40,698 nucleotides of DNA from an uncultured Chthoniobacterales bacterium (GCA_937924445.1 CALDSX010000038.1:1-40698); one strand, 5' to 3'. Shown: positions 14,963-25,390, counted from the first letter of the stretch. The notes: a model not told the origin generated them from the sequence alone. Numbers and translations are program-made.

Positions 14963-17668
14963 TTGAGCCAGCCGCCTGAAAAAAATGACCCTCACCGGGA
15001 CAAACCCGCCTTCCCATCCAACGCAAGGGAAAGAAAGCAGGCTCTGCGCGCTAAATCTCGTTTGATGTCGCCGAGAAAAAACGTGGTAATGAATAAATCC
15101 GCTAAGTCTTTTGGCGAGGATAGGGACGTGGCAAAAGAGCATTTAAACCAAGGAAAAAAAACTTTTCAGGATGAAAAACCGTCACTTTTTTATCAAGAAG
15201 ACGACCAGGTGGTGAGACGCAAGATTCATAAAAAGAGAGGGGGTAAGCCAAGGACATCTTGGTTGAGGTGGCTGTTCTACATTCTGCTGATCTTTTGTTT
15301 TTTAGCGGTCGTTTTGGTTTTAACCACGCTCTTTGTGATCCGGTCAATTTATGAAGGAAAAGCTGCGAAATTTGATCTCAGTAAAATTGAGCAGATGGAG
15401 TCAGCAAGCCTTGTCTATGATCGCAACGGCCTGTTGCTTGGCACCATTTATATTCAAAACCGCGACACGGTGCCTTTGGAAAAAGTGGCTTTTGTCCTTC
15501 AGCAAGCTGTGATTGCCGCAGAGGATGCGCGGTTTTATAACCATCGCGGGGCGGATTACATTCGCATCTTGGGTGCGGCTCTGAAAAATTATCGCGCAAG
15601 GCGTATCACCCAGGGTGGAAGTACCATTACTCAGCAACTCGCCCGAAATAGCTTCGAATTAAGAGAGCGATCATTCGAAAGGAAGCTGGTGGAGATTTTT
15701 CTTGCAGCCCGCATAGAAAGGCACTTTTCAAAGAAACGAATTCTCGAACTTTACCTTAATCGCATTTATTTTGGGTCGGGCTTTTATGGTATTGAGGCGG
15801 CTGCCCAAGGATATTTCGGTAAACCGGCCTCTGAGCTGACGGCTTCCGAATCGGCTATGCTTGCGGGGCTCATTAAAAGCCCGAATAATTTCTCTCCCTG
15901 GACAAACCGTCGTGCTTCGATGCGTGAACGGGACGAAGTCTTGCGCCGGATGCGGGAGCTCAAAATGCTCTCGAAAAAACAATACGAAGATGCCTTGCAA
16001 GATGAGCCTCGAGTGCGCAGCCGTCAGAGCATAAAAGGAGGTGGAGATACTTACGCGATGGAGTTAATCCGTCAGCGCGTGATCGCAGAGGTCGGTTTTG
16101 AGGGGGCTACCAGCGAAGGATACCGCATCCATACAACGATTGACTCCCGTCTGCAGCAGGAGGCCGAAAGGAGCCTTCGTGATCGCCTCGCGGAAATCGA
16201 GCGACGCCCAGGTTTTACTCATCAAACACTAGCCGCCTTCGAGAAGGAATTTTCCACATTCCTCACCTCTCAACGCGATGCCCAGCCACCTGCCGAGGGT
16301 GAGGAGACTTCTCAGCCACCCGTGCCGAAGTATCTGCAGGGGGCTTTAATCGCGATAGATAACTCTGACGGCGGCATAATCTCCATCGTGGGTGGTAGAG
16401 ATTTTCGTCACAGCGAATTCAACAGAGCTATTCAGGCACGGCGACCTCCTGGCACGGCTTTTACTCCGTTTGTTTACGCCGCAGCCTTCGAGGCAGGACT
16501 ATTTCCCGGAACGCTTCTCGATGACGCAGCGATGGATAACCGTCAGGTGATGATAGGCGGAACAACGGGAATTCTCGGCGAATGGGGGGCCGAACGCTTC
16601 GAGAATCGTTACGAAGGCCGCATTCCTGCTCGACACGCTCTGGTCAAAGGGAAAAACGCTGCGACCGCGAGAGTTGGAGCTTCTGTCGGGCTCGGTCCAA
16701 TAATTAACCTTGCCAAACGTGCGGGCATTTCCTCCGACTTGCGTGAGTTTCCCTCGACGTTTCTTGGCTCGAGTGAGGTCACTCTCCAAGAACTTGTTCT
16801 TGCGTACTCCATTTTTCCGAATGAAGGCTGGAGGCCGACCCGAACTTACATCATCAGCCGCATCACGTCCAAAGAGGGACGTCCTGTTTTCACCGCTAGC
16901 CCCAAGCGAATTCAGGTTCTTAATGCGCGAATAGCTTATCAAATCCATACAGCCCTCTCAGACATAATTGAATGGGGCACGGCTGACAAAGCTCTCACGC
17001 GCTTTGGGCTCAAGCGCGTGCCTGCTGGTGGAAAAACCGGCACAGCCTATGACTTTACCGACGTCACCTTCGTCGGCTATACAAGTGCAATAACTTGTGG
17101 CGTCTGGGCGGGTTTCGACAAGCCGCAACAAATATATCGCGGTGCTTTTTCCAGCGACATCACTCTGCCGATTTGGGTGGATTACATCAATGCCACGATT
17201 GAGAGTTACAAACCGCGGCCCTTCGAGCAACCCTATGGCCTACGCCGCGTGGAGGTGGACCTCTCTACTGGTCTTATTGTAAATTCTCCGGCTCCGCCTG
17301 GCGTGACACGCAACACCACCTTCGAACTTGTGACCGAAGAGCAGATCGCCATCGGATCTGACATCGATCGCGGATTAACGGCTGCGCGCGCACCTGAACC
17401 CAAAGGGGAGTGGCCCCGTGCCACGTTGGCCGTGGATCTCTCCTCAATCCCGCCACTGCCAATCAAATCACCGGCAGTGATCGGGGAAGATCCTTACGGA
17501 ACAGTAACACCGGAAATTTTCACTGAAAAATCATCTCTGGCGCCGTCAACGTCAAGTGAAGAAGAAGAGGTGGAGGTTCGTCGCGCCGAAACGGTTCGCC
17601 CTGTGGATGATCCAAGGGAACGTCCTCTTTTACTTGATATTCCGCGACCGCCACCCATAGAATTCTAG
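14963..17668 (+). CDS. Class A penicillin-binding protein (PBP1A-like) with degenerate transpeptidase site
   Basis: About 901 residues from a TTG start; an ATG at 15065 (residue 35) is an alternative because no clear Shine-Dalgarno is visible. A long basic cytoplasmic tail precedes one membrane helix (about 100-125). The GT51 glycosyltransferase domain is intact: EDARFYNHRG with catalytic Glu187, GGSTITQQLARN, and KRILELYLN; it polymerises lipid II. The transpeptidase domain (about 400-760) keeps KTGT at 691-694, but the expected SxxK motif reads TAFT (498-501), lacking both Ser and Lys. The SxN motif reads GKN (563-565). Cross-linking by the usual acyl-Ser mechanism therefore looks impossible. 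The C-terminus is a Pro/Glu-rich tail. Gene symbol left empty because of the altered site. Confidence 0.9.
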   Translation: MSQPPEKNDPHRDKPAFPSNARERKQALRAKSRLMSPRKNVVMNKSAKSFGEDRDVAKEHLNQGKKTFQDEKPSLFYQEDDQVVRRKIHKKRGGKPRTSWLRWLFYILLIFCFLAVVLVLTTLFVIRSIYEGKAAKFDLSKIEQMESASLVYDRNGLLLGTIYIQNRDTVPLEKVAFVLQQAVIAAEDARFYNHRGADYIRILGAALKNYRARRITQGGSTITQQLARNSFELRERSFERKLVEIFLAARIERHFSKKRILELYLNRIYFGSGFYGIEAAAQGYFGKPASELTASESAMLAGLIKSPNNFSPWTNRRASMRERDEVLRRMRELKMLSKKQYEDALQDEPRVRSRQSIKGGGDTYAMELIRQRVIAEVGFEGATSEGYRIHTTIDSRLQQEAERSLRDRLAEIERRPGFTHQTLAAFEKEFSTFLTSQRDAQPPAEGEETSQPPVPKYLQGALIAIDNSDGGIISIVGGRDFRHSEFNRAIQARRPPGTAFTPFVYAAAFEAGLFPGTLLDDAAMDNRQVMIGGTTGILGEWGAERFENRYEGRIPARHALVKGKNAATARVGASVGLGPIINLAKRAGISSDLREFPSTFLGSSEVTLQELVLAYSIFPNEGWRPTRTYIISRITSKEGRPVFTASPKRIQVLNARIAYQIHTALSDIIEWGTADKALTRFGLKRVPAGGKTGTAYDFTDVTFVGYTSAITCGVWAGFDKPQQIYRGAFSSDITLPIWVDYINATIESYKPRPFEQPYGLRRVEVDLSTGLIVNSPAPPGVTRNTTFELVTEEQIAIGSDIDRGLTAARAPEPKGEWPRATLAVDLSSIPPLPIKSPAVIGEDPYGTVTPEIFTEKSSLAPSTSSEEEEVEVRRAETVRPVDDPRERPLLLDIPRPPPIEF

Positions 17669-17711
17669 GGGGCACTCTAGAACCTCCGTTCTCAACACCA
17701 CTATAACAAAA

Positions 17712-18395
17712 ATGAAACTAACCTACTTCGGACACGCCTGTTTCCAAGTCGTCGCTAACGGCAAGACAATTCTCTTCGACCCTTTCATTCAGCCCAACCC
17801 TATTGCGGCAGGCAAAGTGAAAATCTCCGATGTTCAGCCTGATGCGATCTTGATCTCCCACGGCCATGCTGATCATTTGGCAGATGCTGTAGAAATTGCA
17901 AAAGCCTCCGATGCTCTTGTGGTCGCCAATTGGGAAATTATCCAGTGGCTCGAATCTAAAGGAATATCAAATACTCATCCAATGAACCACGGTGGTGCCA
18001 GGTCGTTTCCTTTTGGGCGCGTTAAAATGACCAATGCCATTCACAGCAGCAGTTTTTTCGACGGAACCTATGCAGGAAACCCAGGAGGCTTTATTGTGGA
18101 GACGAGCGATGGCTCTTTTTACTACAGCGGAGACACAGCGCTCACAATGGACATGCAGCTTATTGGGCAGGCACACAACCTGCGCTTTGCGGTATTACCC
18201 GTCGGCGACAATTTTACGATGGGCCCAGCCGATGCCCTCAAGGCCGCCGAATTTGTTGCTGTGGAAGATGTTGTTGGTGTCCATTTTAACACTTTCCCTC
18301 CAATCCAGATTGACTGTGAGAGTGCAGAAACTCTTTTCGCGAATGCAGGCAAAAAACTGCATCTCCTCGACATCAAACAGTCTGTGGAGTTCTAA
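17712..18395 (+). CDS. UPF0173 metal-dependent hydrolase (metallo-beta-lactamase fold)
   Basis: A 227-residue cytosolic protein of the UPF0173/YtkL family. It starts MKLTYFGHAC, the usual beginning of this family, and carries the metal-binding HGHADH motif at 50-55. Further ligands are a His in the NAIHSS region (about 112), the Asp in YYSGDTAL, and the His in VGVHFNTFPP near residue 195. The substrate of this family is not established. It starts 43 bases after the PBP gene on the same strand, so may be co-transcribed. The stop codon overlaps the stop of the convergent rhomboid-like gene by four bases. Confidence 0.93.
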   Translation: MKLTYFGHACFQVVANGKTILFDPFIQPNPIAAGKVKISDVQPDAILISHGHADHLADAVEIAKASDALVVANWEIIQWLESKGISNTHPMNHGGARSFPFGRVKMTNAIHSSSFFDGTYAGNPGGFIVETSDGSFYYSGDTALTMDMQLIGQAHNLRFAVLPVGDNFTMGPADALKAAEFVAVEDVVGVHFNTFPPIQIDCESAETLFANAGKKLHLLDIKQSVEF

Positions 18396-19198
18396 CTCCC
18401 CGACAAATTCGTAGGGGATGCCTTTTGTGAACGCCGCTTCGCGAGGCAGACGGAACAGAGTTCCTCGCCATCTGATGTGACACGAAATTCCCGTTCTGGG
18501 TGTGACTGCTCAGTGGCGCCGCAACCGGCGCAACAGTGAAGAGAGCACTCCCCTTGAGCTTTTTCGAATCGCGCTTTTCGGATAACGCTGCCCGCTCGCT
18601 CGCGCCATCGAGCGAAAAAAAACGGCCCAAAATAGAGACAATATCCAAAAGCTGCAGCGGCAATCACCGCACGCAGACCGGGTGATCCGGCAAAAAATTC
18701 TGCCGCAGTGAACCAGAAAGTGATCAGCCCAAGCCACTTCACAGCAACCGGGAGAATGAAAAAAAGCAGCACCGTAAAATTCGGATAAAGGGTTGCGAAC
18801 GAGAGAAAGAGAAAAGTGTTGATATAAAAACCTGTGGCATCGGTGTGAAAAATTAAAGCGGCAATCACAGTCCCAGCGGCGGTGATCAGGAAAAAAAGAT
18901 TTAGTCGAAAGGCTCCCCAGGCCTCCTCCAGGCCATCACCGATGATCCACAGAAAGTAGAGCGCGATGAGCAGAAACAGCGGATTCGTCGTCGGTGGAAT
19001 AAAAAGAAATGAAACCAAGCGCCAAAACTCTCCGTTTCGAATCGCGGTCGCATCAAAAACAAGTGCGCCAAGAAAATGGGGGTTATAGAGAATCAGTAAA
19101 AACACCAGCGCATTGAAAAAGACCAGAGCCCTGACCAGGCCAGAGATGGCGAATTTTTCCAGGCGTCGCTCAAGACCTGATAAGAATCCGTTTAACAT
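18392..19198 (-). CDS. Rhomboid-like membrane protein with C-terminal zinc-ribbon
   Basis: A 268-residue protein with about six membrane helices, including GEFWRLVSFLFIPP near residue 55, which matches the loop after helix 1 in rhomboid-superfamily proteins. The catalytic GxSG serine motif is not seen in the expected helix, so it is probably an inactive, derlin-like or pseudo-rhomboid member, not a protease. The soluble tail has two CxxC pairs (CAGC near 219 and CSVC near 248), a likely zinc ribbon. The gene starts 39 bases after the carB stop on the same strand and could be the last gene of that operon. Confidence 0.65.
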   Translation of the reverse strand: MLNGFLSGLERRLEKFAISGLVRALVFFNALVFLLILYNPHFLGALVFDATAIRNGEFWRLVSFLFIPPTTNPLFLLIALYFLWIIGDGLEEAWGAFRLNLFFLITAAGTVIAALIFHTDATGFYINTFLFLSFATLYPNFTVLLFFILPVAVKWLGLITFWFTAAEFFAGSPGLRAVIAAAAFGYCLYFGPFFFARWRERAGSVIRKARFEKAQGECSLHCCAGCGATEQSHPEREFRVTSDGEELCSVCLAKRRSQKASPTNLSGS

Positions 19199-19237
19199 GT
19201 TGTAGTAAAATTGCGCTCGACTGTTTCGTCGAAGGCC

Positions 19238-22200
19238 TCAGGTTTGGCCTGCAGCCATCAACGGACCGTTTTTCGGGCCATGATATTCCTGAAGACATTT
19301 GACAGAGAGTCCTTTTTCTCTGAGAGCACGGATACCATTGACACTGGCTCGCGCTCCACTGATGGTGGTCATGATTGGAATACGGACACTTGTTGCTGCG
19401 CTGCGGATTATCACCTCGTCCCGCCGCGGATTTTTGCCGCTCGGCGTGTTAATTAAAAAATGCACGTCACCATTTTTGATCATGTCGAGCACGTTGGGGC
19501 GTCCCTCATTGAGTTTGAAGAGGCGGACAACGGGAACTCCCGCAGCTTCTACGGCGGAAGCCGTGCCACCGGTGGAGTAGATTTTGAATCCAAGTGAGTG
19601 AAGATCACGAGCCAGTTCCGCAGCTGCCGGTTTGTCCGCATCTTTCACGCTAAGAAAAACATTCCCTCCCAGCGGCAAAGATGGTCCGCTGGACATTTGG
19701 CTCTTGGCGTAGGCGATGCCCAGGTCTGCATCTATCCCCATCACCTCGCCGGTTGATTTCATCTCCGGGCCAAGGGCAATATCCACTCCCGGAAAGCGGA
19801 TAAAGGGAAAAACGGCCTCTTTGACAGAATAGTGCGATGGAGTAACCGAGGATGTAAACCCGAGTTCTCGAAGTGTCTTGCCAACCATAATTTTCGCTGC
19901 GAGCTTTGCCAGCGGCACGCCTATTGCTTTGCTGACAAATGGCACCGTGCGCGAAGCGCGAGGGTTCACTTCGAGCACGAAAACTTCGCCGTCTTTGACG
20001 GCAAACTGAGCATTCATCAGGCCACAGACCTGGAGTTCTTTCGCCATGAGCATTGCCGCAGAGGAGATCATTTCGCGGATGGCCTCCGGCAGGGAAAAAG
20101 GCGGTATCACACATGCGCTATCCCCGCTGTGAATGCCGGCCTGCTCAATATGCTCCATGATTGCGCCAATGACGACAGTCTCACCATCAGCGAGACAATC
20201 CACATCCACCTCAGTGGCGTCCTCCAGAAAACGATCAACAAGCACAGGTCGTTCCGGACTTGCCTCCACCGCGGTGCGAATGTAGCGACGAAGATCTGAG
20301 TCGTTGTAAACAATCTCCATTGCGCGTCCACCAAGAACAAACGAGGGCCGGACGAGGACCGGGTAGCAAATGCGGTTCGCTATCTCCAGCGCTTGCGTCT
20401 CGTTGGTGGCCGTCCCTCCCGGTGTTTGCTTAAGGCCCAAGCGGTCGAGCATGGCGGCAAATTGTTTTCGATCTTCTGCCATCTCGATGCTTCGAGTGGA
20501 AGTGCCGATAATCTTCACGCCCGCGCTCTGAAGAGGACCGGCCAAGTTGAGCGGGGTCTGCCCGCCAAATTGAACGATCACTCCGTCGCACTTTTCATGC
20601 TCATAGATGTTGAGCACGTCTTCAAGGGTCAAAGGTTCAAAGTAGAGGCGATCGCTCGTATCGTAATCTGTGGAGACCGTCTCCGGATTGGAATTGACCA
20701 TGATGACTTCCCAGCCTTCCTCTTTTAAGGCAAACGATGCGTGAACGCAGCAGTAATCAAACTCAATACCCTGACCTATTCTGTTGGGGCCACCTCCGAG
20801 GATCATGATTTTTTTGCGAGAACTCGGCGCGGCCTCATCTTCAGTGCCGTAGGTGGAGTAGTAATATGGCGTGTAGGCCTCAAATTCCGCCGCACAGGTG
20901 TCAACGAGGCGGTAAGTCGGCAGAATACCCTGTGCAATGCGCTCGGTTCGGACTTGGAGCTCAGATTCTCCGCGAAGATGGGCAATTTGGCGGTCGGAGA
21001 ATCCGAGCTTTTTGGCTCGTCGAAGAGGAATTTTGTCCGGAGCGGCACGGTAGAGGGCTTCCTCCTCAACAATCTCGCGGATATTGTGCAAAAACCACGG
21101 ATCAATTCCTGAAAGATCGTGGATTTCCTCCACAGACATACCGGCCTGGAGGGCGTCGCGAATGTGGAAGAGACGATCGGCATTGGGAACCGCGAGTTTG
21201 CCAAGCAGGGCCGTCGGATCGCTGCTGCCGGGTGCTGCTTTGTCTTTGCCATCGCAACCAAGACCAAACCGCCCGGTCTCGAGCGAGCGAAGCGCTTTTT
21301 GAAGGGATTCTTTGAACGTCCGTCCGATTGCCATTACCTCACCGACGCTTTTCATCATTGTGGAGAGCGTTGGGTCAGCCGCAGGGAATTTCTCAAAGGC
21401 GAATCGCGGAATTTTCGTAACGCAATAATCAATCACGGGTTCGAAACTCGCCGGCGTGTGGCGCGTGATATCGTTCGCAAGCTCGTCCAGCGTGTAGCCG
21501 ATAGCGAGTTTGGCTGCAATTTTGGCGATAGGATACCCTGTTGCTTTCGAGGCCAGCGCAGATGAGCGGGAAACCCGGGGGTTCATTTCGATGACGACCA
21601 TCCTGCCGGTTTTTGGATTGACAGCAAACTGAATATTTGAACCGCCGGTTTCCACTCCGATCTCGCGAATCACAGCGAAAGAGGCATCTCGCATCGCCTG
21701 AAATTCTTTGTCCGAAAGCGTCTGGGCGGGTGCCACCGTAATGGAGTCTCCGGTATGCACTCCCATCGGATCGAGGTTTTCTATGGAGCAGATGATGATG
21801 CAGTTGTCGTTGCGGTCGCGGACAACCTCCATTTCAAATTCCTTCCAACCGAGTAAGGATTCTTCAATGAGGATTTCAGAGACCGGGCTGAGGTCCAGCC
21901 CTCGGGCAACAATCTCCTCATATTCCTCACGGTTGTAGGCGATACCACCGCCACTGCCGCCGAGCGTGTAGGCCGGCCGGATGATGAGTGGGAGGCTCCC
22001 TATGCTGGCGGCAACTGCTCTTGCCTCCTCAATCGAATGTGCAACACCCGAACGCGGCACATCGAGACCGATACGCAGCATTGCTTCCTTAAAGAGTTGC
22101 CGATCTTCACCCTTGGCGATCGCTTGTGCGTTCGCTCCGATGAGCCGACAGTTAAACTTTTCTATTTCCCCCCTTCGCCAGAGCTCCATGGCGACATTTA

Positions 22201-22486
22201 AAGCTGTTTGTCCGCCCAAAGTGGGGAGTATCGCGTCGGGCCGCTCGCGTTCGATAATTTTCACCACAACTTCGGGGGTGATTGGTTCGATGTAAGTTCG
22301 ATCGGCAAATTCCGGATCTGTCATAATAGTTGCTGGGTTCGAATTGACCAGCACGACGTCATATCCCTCGGCTGAGAGAGCTTTGCAGGCCTGAACTCCG
22401 GAGTAGTCGAATTCACATCCTTGCCCGATGATGATCGGGCCGGAGCCGATGAGGAGGATTTTGTGGAGGCTAGTGTCTTTGGGCAT
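19238..22486 (-). CDS. carB: Carbamoyl-phosphate synthase large subunit
   Basis: A full-length 1082-residue CarB (E. coli 1073). It makes carbamoyl phosphate from bicarbonate, ammonia (from CarA) and two ATP, feeding pyrimidine and arginine synthesis. Two homologous halves are clear: each has a [15 protein letters not shown]- or [15 protein letters not shown]-type pre-ATP-grasp start (about residues 12-28 and 560-580), an ATP-grasp domain with [18 protein letters not shown] or [18 protein letters not shown], and a C-terminal MGS-like allosteric domain. carA is not in the window. It starts 131 bases after plsC on the same strand. Confidence 0.98.
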   Translation of the reverse strand: MPKDTSLHKILLIGSGPIIIGQGCEFDYSGVQACKALSAEGYDVVLVNSNPATIMTDPEFADRTYIEPITPEVVVKIIERERPDAILPTLGGQTALNVAMELWRRGEIEKFNCRLIGANAQAIAKGEDRQLFKEAMLRIGLDVPRSGVAHSIEEARAVAASIGSLPLIIRPAYTLGGSGGGIAYNREEYEEIVARGLDLSPVSEILIEESLLGWKEFEMEVVRDRNDNCIIICSIENLDPMGVHTGDSITVAPAQTLSDKEFQAMRDASFAVIREIGVETGGSNIQFAVNPKTGRMVVIEMNPRVSRSSALASKATGYPIAKIAAKLAIGYTLDELANDITRHTPASFEPVIDYCVTKIPRFAFEKFPAADPTLSTMMKSVGEVMAIGRTFKESLQKALRSLETGRFGLGCDGKDKAAPGSSDPTALLGKLAVPNADRLFHIRDALQAGMSVEEIHDLSGIDPWFLHNIREIVEEEALYRAAPDKIPLRRAKKLGFSDRQIAHLRGESELQVRTERIAQGILPTYRLVDTCAAEFEAYTPYYYSTYGTEDEAAPSSRKKIMILGGGPNRIGQGIEFDYCCVHASFALKEEGWEVIMVNSNPETVSTDYDTSDRLYFEPLTLEDVLNIYEHEKCDGVIVQFGGQTPLNLAGPLQSAGVKIIGTSTRSIEMAEDRKQFAAMLDRLGLKQTPGGTATNETQALEIANRICYPVLVRPSFVLGGRAMEIVYNDSDLRRYIRTAVEASPERPVLVDRFLEDATEVDVDCLADGETVVIGAIMEHIEQAGIHSGDSACVIPPFSLPEAIREMISSAAMLMAKELQVCGLMNAQFAVKDGEVFVLEVNPRASRTVPFVSKAIGVPLAKLAAKIMVGKTLRELGFTSSVTPSHYSVKEAVFPFIRFPGVDIALGPEMKSTGEVMGIDADLGIAYAKSQMSSGPSLPLGGNVFLSVKDADKPAAAELARDLHSLGFKIYSTGGTASAVEAAGVPVVRLFKLNEGRPNVLDMIKNGDVHFLINTPSGKNPRRDEVIIRSAATSVRIPIMTTISGARASVNGIRALREKGLSVKCLQEYHGPKNGPLMAAGQT

Positions 22487-22617
22487 GTAAGGTTGAGGAG
22501 ATTGTGGAGAAGAAATATTCCCGGCGCAGTCTAATCTCTATGGTGAACCGGTGATTCGAGAGATGCAACAAATCAGATGCGAGGCAATTTTTGTCGGATC
22601 AGTGTGAGAGATTACTT

Positions 22618-23247
22618 CTACCGCCCACCCACGATGGGTGGCGAGGGATCTCCAAGGCGGGCTATGGCGGCCATTACCGCGTCACTGATCCTCTGGTAAT
22701 CCTCCTTGCCTTTGTAAATTTCATTAAACACGAGAGGTTTGCCTACGTGAATCCGGATGGGAACAAACTTCAACCCGGTTCCTCCGCGCGGTAATGCCTC
22801 ATGCGAGCCAAAAATGCGCAGTGGAATAACCGGTGCACGAGTCTTTGCCGCAATAAGGCCAAGCCCTGGTTTTGCCGACTGAAGGCTGCCATCCGGGCTG
22901 CGTGTTCCCTCTGGAAAAATGAGCACGCGATGCCCCTCTTCGAGGAGACGTATGACGATTTTAAGCGCTGCTCGATCCTGCCCATCCCGATCAACAGAAA
23001 TCACGTTGACTTTGGGCAGAAGCCACTTGAGCACAGGTTTCTCGAAAAGCGTGCGGCGCGCAAGATAGTAGATCTCGCCTTTAATCATGCAACCCGCCAA
23101 CGGGGGGTCCAGAAAACTCTGGTGGTTCATCGCGAAAATTGCGGGCCCTCTCGTAGGAACGTTGTCACCACCATCCATTCGCAATTTAAATAAGATCCTC
23201 GAACAAAACCGGATAGCAGTCCGGCCAACATAATAAACAAGTGTCAT
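22618..23247 (-). CDS. plsC: 1-acyl-sn-glycerol-3-phosphate acyltransferase
   Basis: A 209-residue membrane-associated acyltransferase that adds the second acyl chain to lysophosphatidic acid in phospholipid synthesis. The PlsC signature is complete: NHQSFLD (His42-Asp47, the HX4D motif), a central GEIYYLARRTLFEKP segment, FPEGTRSPDG at 111-120, and the PVIPLRIFGSHEALP region. The start overlaps the cmk stop as ATGA, so it is translationally coupled with cmk. Confidence 0.93.
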   Translation of the reverse strand: MTLVYYVGRTAIRFCSRILFKLRMDGGDNVPTRGPAIFAMNHQSFLDPPLAGCMIKGEIYYLARRTLFEKPVLKWLLPKVNVISVDRDGQDRAALKIVIRLLEEGHRVLIFPEGTRSPDGSLQSAKPGLGLIAAKTRAPVIPLRIFGSHEALPRGGTGLKFVPIRIHVGKPLVFNEIYKGKEDYQRISDAVMAAIARLGDPSPPIVGGR

Positions 23248-23960
23248 CCAGCCAAAGAGTTGTTTGATTGAGCACCGGACATCGGAATAAGACCACGATT
23301 GGAGAGAGAATTTAGAATCAGAGATAACACCTCGTCTATTGCGAGTGTGCTGGTGTCAATATGGAGCGCATCTTCTGCGGCGAGTAACGGAGAGATGGGC
23401 CGTGATAAGTCAAGCTGATCTCGTTCCGCTACAGCATCCCGACGCCCCTGAGCCTGTCGTCTGGCTGCACGAATCTCCGGCGCGGCGTCTATAAAAAATT
23501 TAAATGGCGTTTGCGGAAAGACGACCGTTCCGATATCGCGCCCCTCCATGACGATTTTTCGCCCAGCTGCCAGTTGGCGCTGCATCGCAACAAGACGTGT
23601 GCGAACTTCAGGAATTTGGGCGATTGCAGAAACCGTTGCCGCGACATGCCAATCATGCAGGTGCGGCATAGGGTCAAGGTGTCCCAGACGAAGAAGAAGC
23701 GAGCGATTGTGGAAGAGCGTTTTTGGAGGATAGCAGTCGAGCAACCTCCCAAGCCTCAGCTCTTGATTCTCAGAAGCTGCTTCCGGATTCTGTTCGTTAT
23801 CGTAAAGCGACAGCCACGCGACGGCACGATACAACTCACCCGTGCTGACAAAATCGAAACCCAACACATCCGCAAGGCGCCGAGCAACCGTACTCTTACC
23901 GGATGCCGCGGGGCCATCAATGGCTATAACGATCTGTGGTGGCGGGGCGACATCGCTCAT
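23244..23960 (-). CDS. cmk: Cytidylate kinase
   Basis: A 238-residue cytosolic kinase converting CMP and dCMP to the diphosphates. The P-loop GPAASGKST is at 16-24, followed by VSTGELYRAVAW (in most Cmk proteins TGAMYRA), and GRDIGTVVFP, which contacts the nucleotide. The LID region has the ARRRQAQGRRD sequence. Its ATG overlaps the aroA stop (ATGA) and its stop overlaps plsC (ATGA); the aroA-cmk pairing is widespread in bacteria. Confidence 0.95.
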   Translation of the reverse strand: MSDVAPPPQIVIAIDGPAASGKSTVARRLADVLGFDFVSTGELYRAVAWLSLYDNEQNPEAASENQELRLGRLLDCYPPKTLFHNRSLLLRLGHLDPMPHLHDWHVAATVSAIAQIPEVRTRLVAMQRQLAAGRKIVMEGRDIGTVVFPQTPFKFFIDAAPEIRAARRQAQGRRDAVAERDQLDLSRPISPLLAAEDALHIDTSTLAIDEVLSLILNSLSNRGLIPMSGAQSNNSLAG

Positions 23961-25390
23961 TGATACATAGGGCCGCCACCACTTATTGAAAGCGACTGCA
24001 CGTTGCTCACCACCGGAATTTCAATCGAACGCACACCCTTGGGACGGGTGAGATCGTTGAGGGTCTGTTGAAAATTCGGGTAGGATGTTTGAATACAATC
24101 GGTATCCTCAATCACAGTTTCACCTTCCGCAAATAACCCAGCAATTGCAAAAGCCATAGCAATGCGGTGGTCGCCGTAGCTCGGAATTCGTGCCGCAGTG
24201 AGAGGCATGCCGCCAAATATACGAATGAACTGTCGCGAGACGTTCGTGTTCTGGTCTGTCTCCACACCATCCTCCACACGGGCACCCATCAGGCGCAGGT
24301 TTTTGACAATCGCATCAATCCGATCGGTTTCTTTGACTCGAAGTTCCTCAATATCCCGAAAAATGGTCGTGCCTTGCGCCAAAGCCCCTGCCACAGCGAG
24401 GATTGGTATTTCGTCAATAAGGCTGGGTATTTCTTTTATGCGAGGGGTGTTTTCGATGATGGTCCCGTGCAACTGCCCCCCGTGCAGCTCAATGGTTCCC
24501 GAAGGTTCAGTGGCATCAGAGCTTGATATGACTTCACGCAAAGCCGCACCCATTCGCAACAGAACCGCGTTGATTCCTGTGCGTGTTTCATTAAGGCCGA
24601 CGTTCTGCACGATCAAATGAGCGCCTGGTTGGGCGGCTGCGGCCGCCAACCAGAAGGCGGCGCTGGAAATGTCGCCAGGAACATGGAAATCACGTGACTC
24701 CGGACGAACGCCACCGCAGACGGACACGTAGTCGAGATGTCTGCGAACGGGAACAAGAAAATGTTCAAGCATACGCTCTGTATGGTCTCGGCTGCGTGCT
24801 GGCTCGATGACAGTCGTTGTGCCGCGGGCGAAAAGTCCAGCGAGGAGAATTGCGCTCTTGACCTGGGCACTGGCGACGTTTGATTTCCACGAGATCCCTT
24901 CCAATTTGCCCCCTTCAATGTCGAGAGGCGGCACGAGTCGCTTCTGGTCGGCTACCAATAGCTCCCGGGCTTGGATGCGTGCACCCATTGCTGTGAGCGG
25001 CTCTATGATGCGACCCATCGGGCGGCGACTCAGTGATTCATCGCCAATAAGCCTCGACTTGAATGGTTGGGCCGCAAGAAGACCAGCCAACAGCCGCATA
25101 GTTGTCCCAGAGTTTCCACAATAAATTGGCGCATGTGGAGCTTTGAAATCCCCTCCTCTGCCATGAATGATGAGGCGTTGTGGTTCTGGCTGCTCGATCT
25201 TTACCCCGAGCGTCCGCATGGCGTCTATGGTGCGCTGGCAGTCTTCCCCAGCTAGAAAACCATCCACTTCGCACGCACCGTTGCTGAGAGAGGCGATAAG
25301 CACAGCTCGGTGTGAGATGCTTTTATCCCCCGGCACGCGGATTTCCCCCCGCAGCACAGGAGCTCTTCGAACTCGGATTTCCGATGCCAT
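23957..25390 (-). CDS. aroA: 3-phosphoshikimate 1-carboxyvinyltransferase (EPSP synthase)
   Basis: A 477-residue enzyme of the shikimate pathway joining shikimate-3-phosphate and phosphoenolpyruvate. Motifs include GDKSISHR with Lys23, GNSGTTMRLLAGLLA, RPMGRIIEPLTAMGA, KETDRI and YGDHRIAMAF. It is 40-50 residues longer than usual, in part from a C-terminal extension of about 30 residues after the last conserved segment (QTSYPNFQQTLNDL). The ATG overlaps the tyrA stop by one base (TAATG) and its stop overlaps the cmk start. This extension is unlike the compact family form; a late-acquired tail or a lineage trait are equally possible. Confidence 0.96.
   Translation of the reverse strand: MASEIRVRRAPVLRGEIRVPGDKSISHRAVLIASLSNGACEVDGFLAGEDCQRTIDAMRTLGVKIEQPEPQRLIIHGRGGDFKAPHAPIYCGNSGTTMRLLAGLLAAQPFKSRLIGDESLSRRPMGRIIEPLTAMGARIQARELLVADQKRLVPPLDIEGGKLEGISWKSNVASAQVKSAILLAGLFARGTTTVIEPARSRDHTERMLEHFLVPVRRHLDYVSVCGGVRPESRDFHVPGDISSAAFWLAAAAAQPGAHLIVQNVGLNETRTGINAVLLRMGAALREVISSSDATEPSGTIELHGGQLHGTIIENTPRIKEIPSLIDEIPILAVAGALAQGTTIFRDIEELRVKETDRIDAIVKNLRLMGARVEDGVETDQNTNVSRQFIRIFGGMPLTAARIPSYGDHRIAMAFAIAGLFAEGETVIEDTDCIQTSYPNFQQTLNDLTRPKGVRSIEIPVVSNVQSLSISGGGPMYQ

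Noticed and set aside
18392-19198. Active rhomboid protease
   Set aside because: No GxSG serine motif is seen in the membrane helices.
22618-22641. Terminator at the plsC stop
   Set aside because: CACCC/GGGTG pairing overlaps the coding end and has a bulge, and no T run follows.
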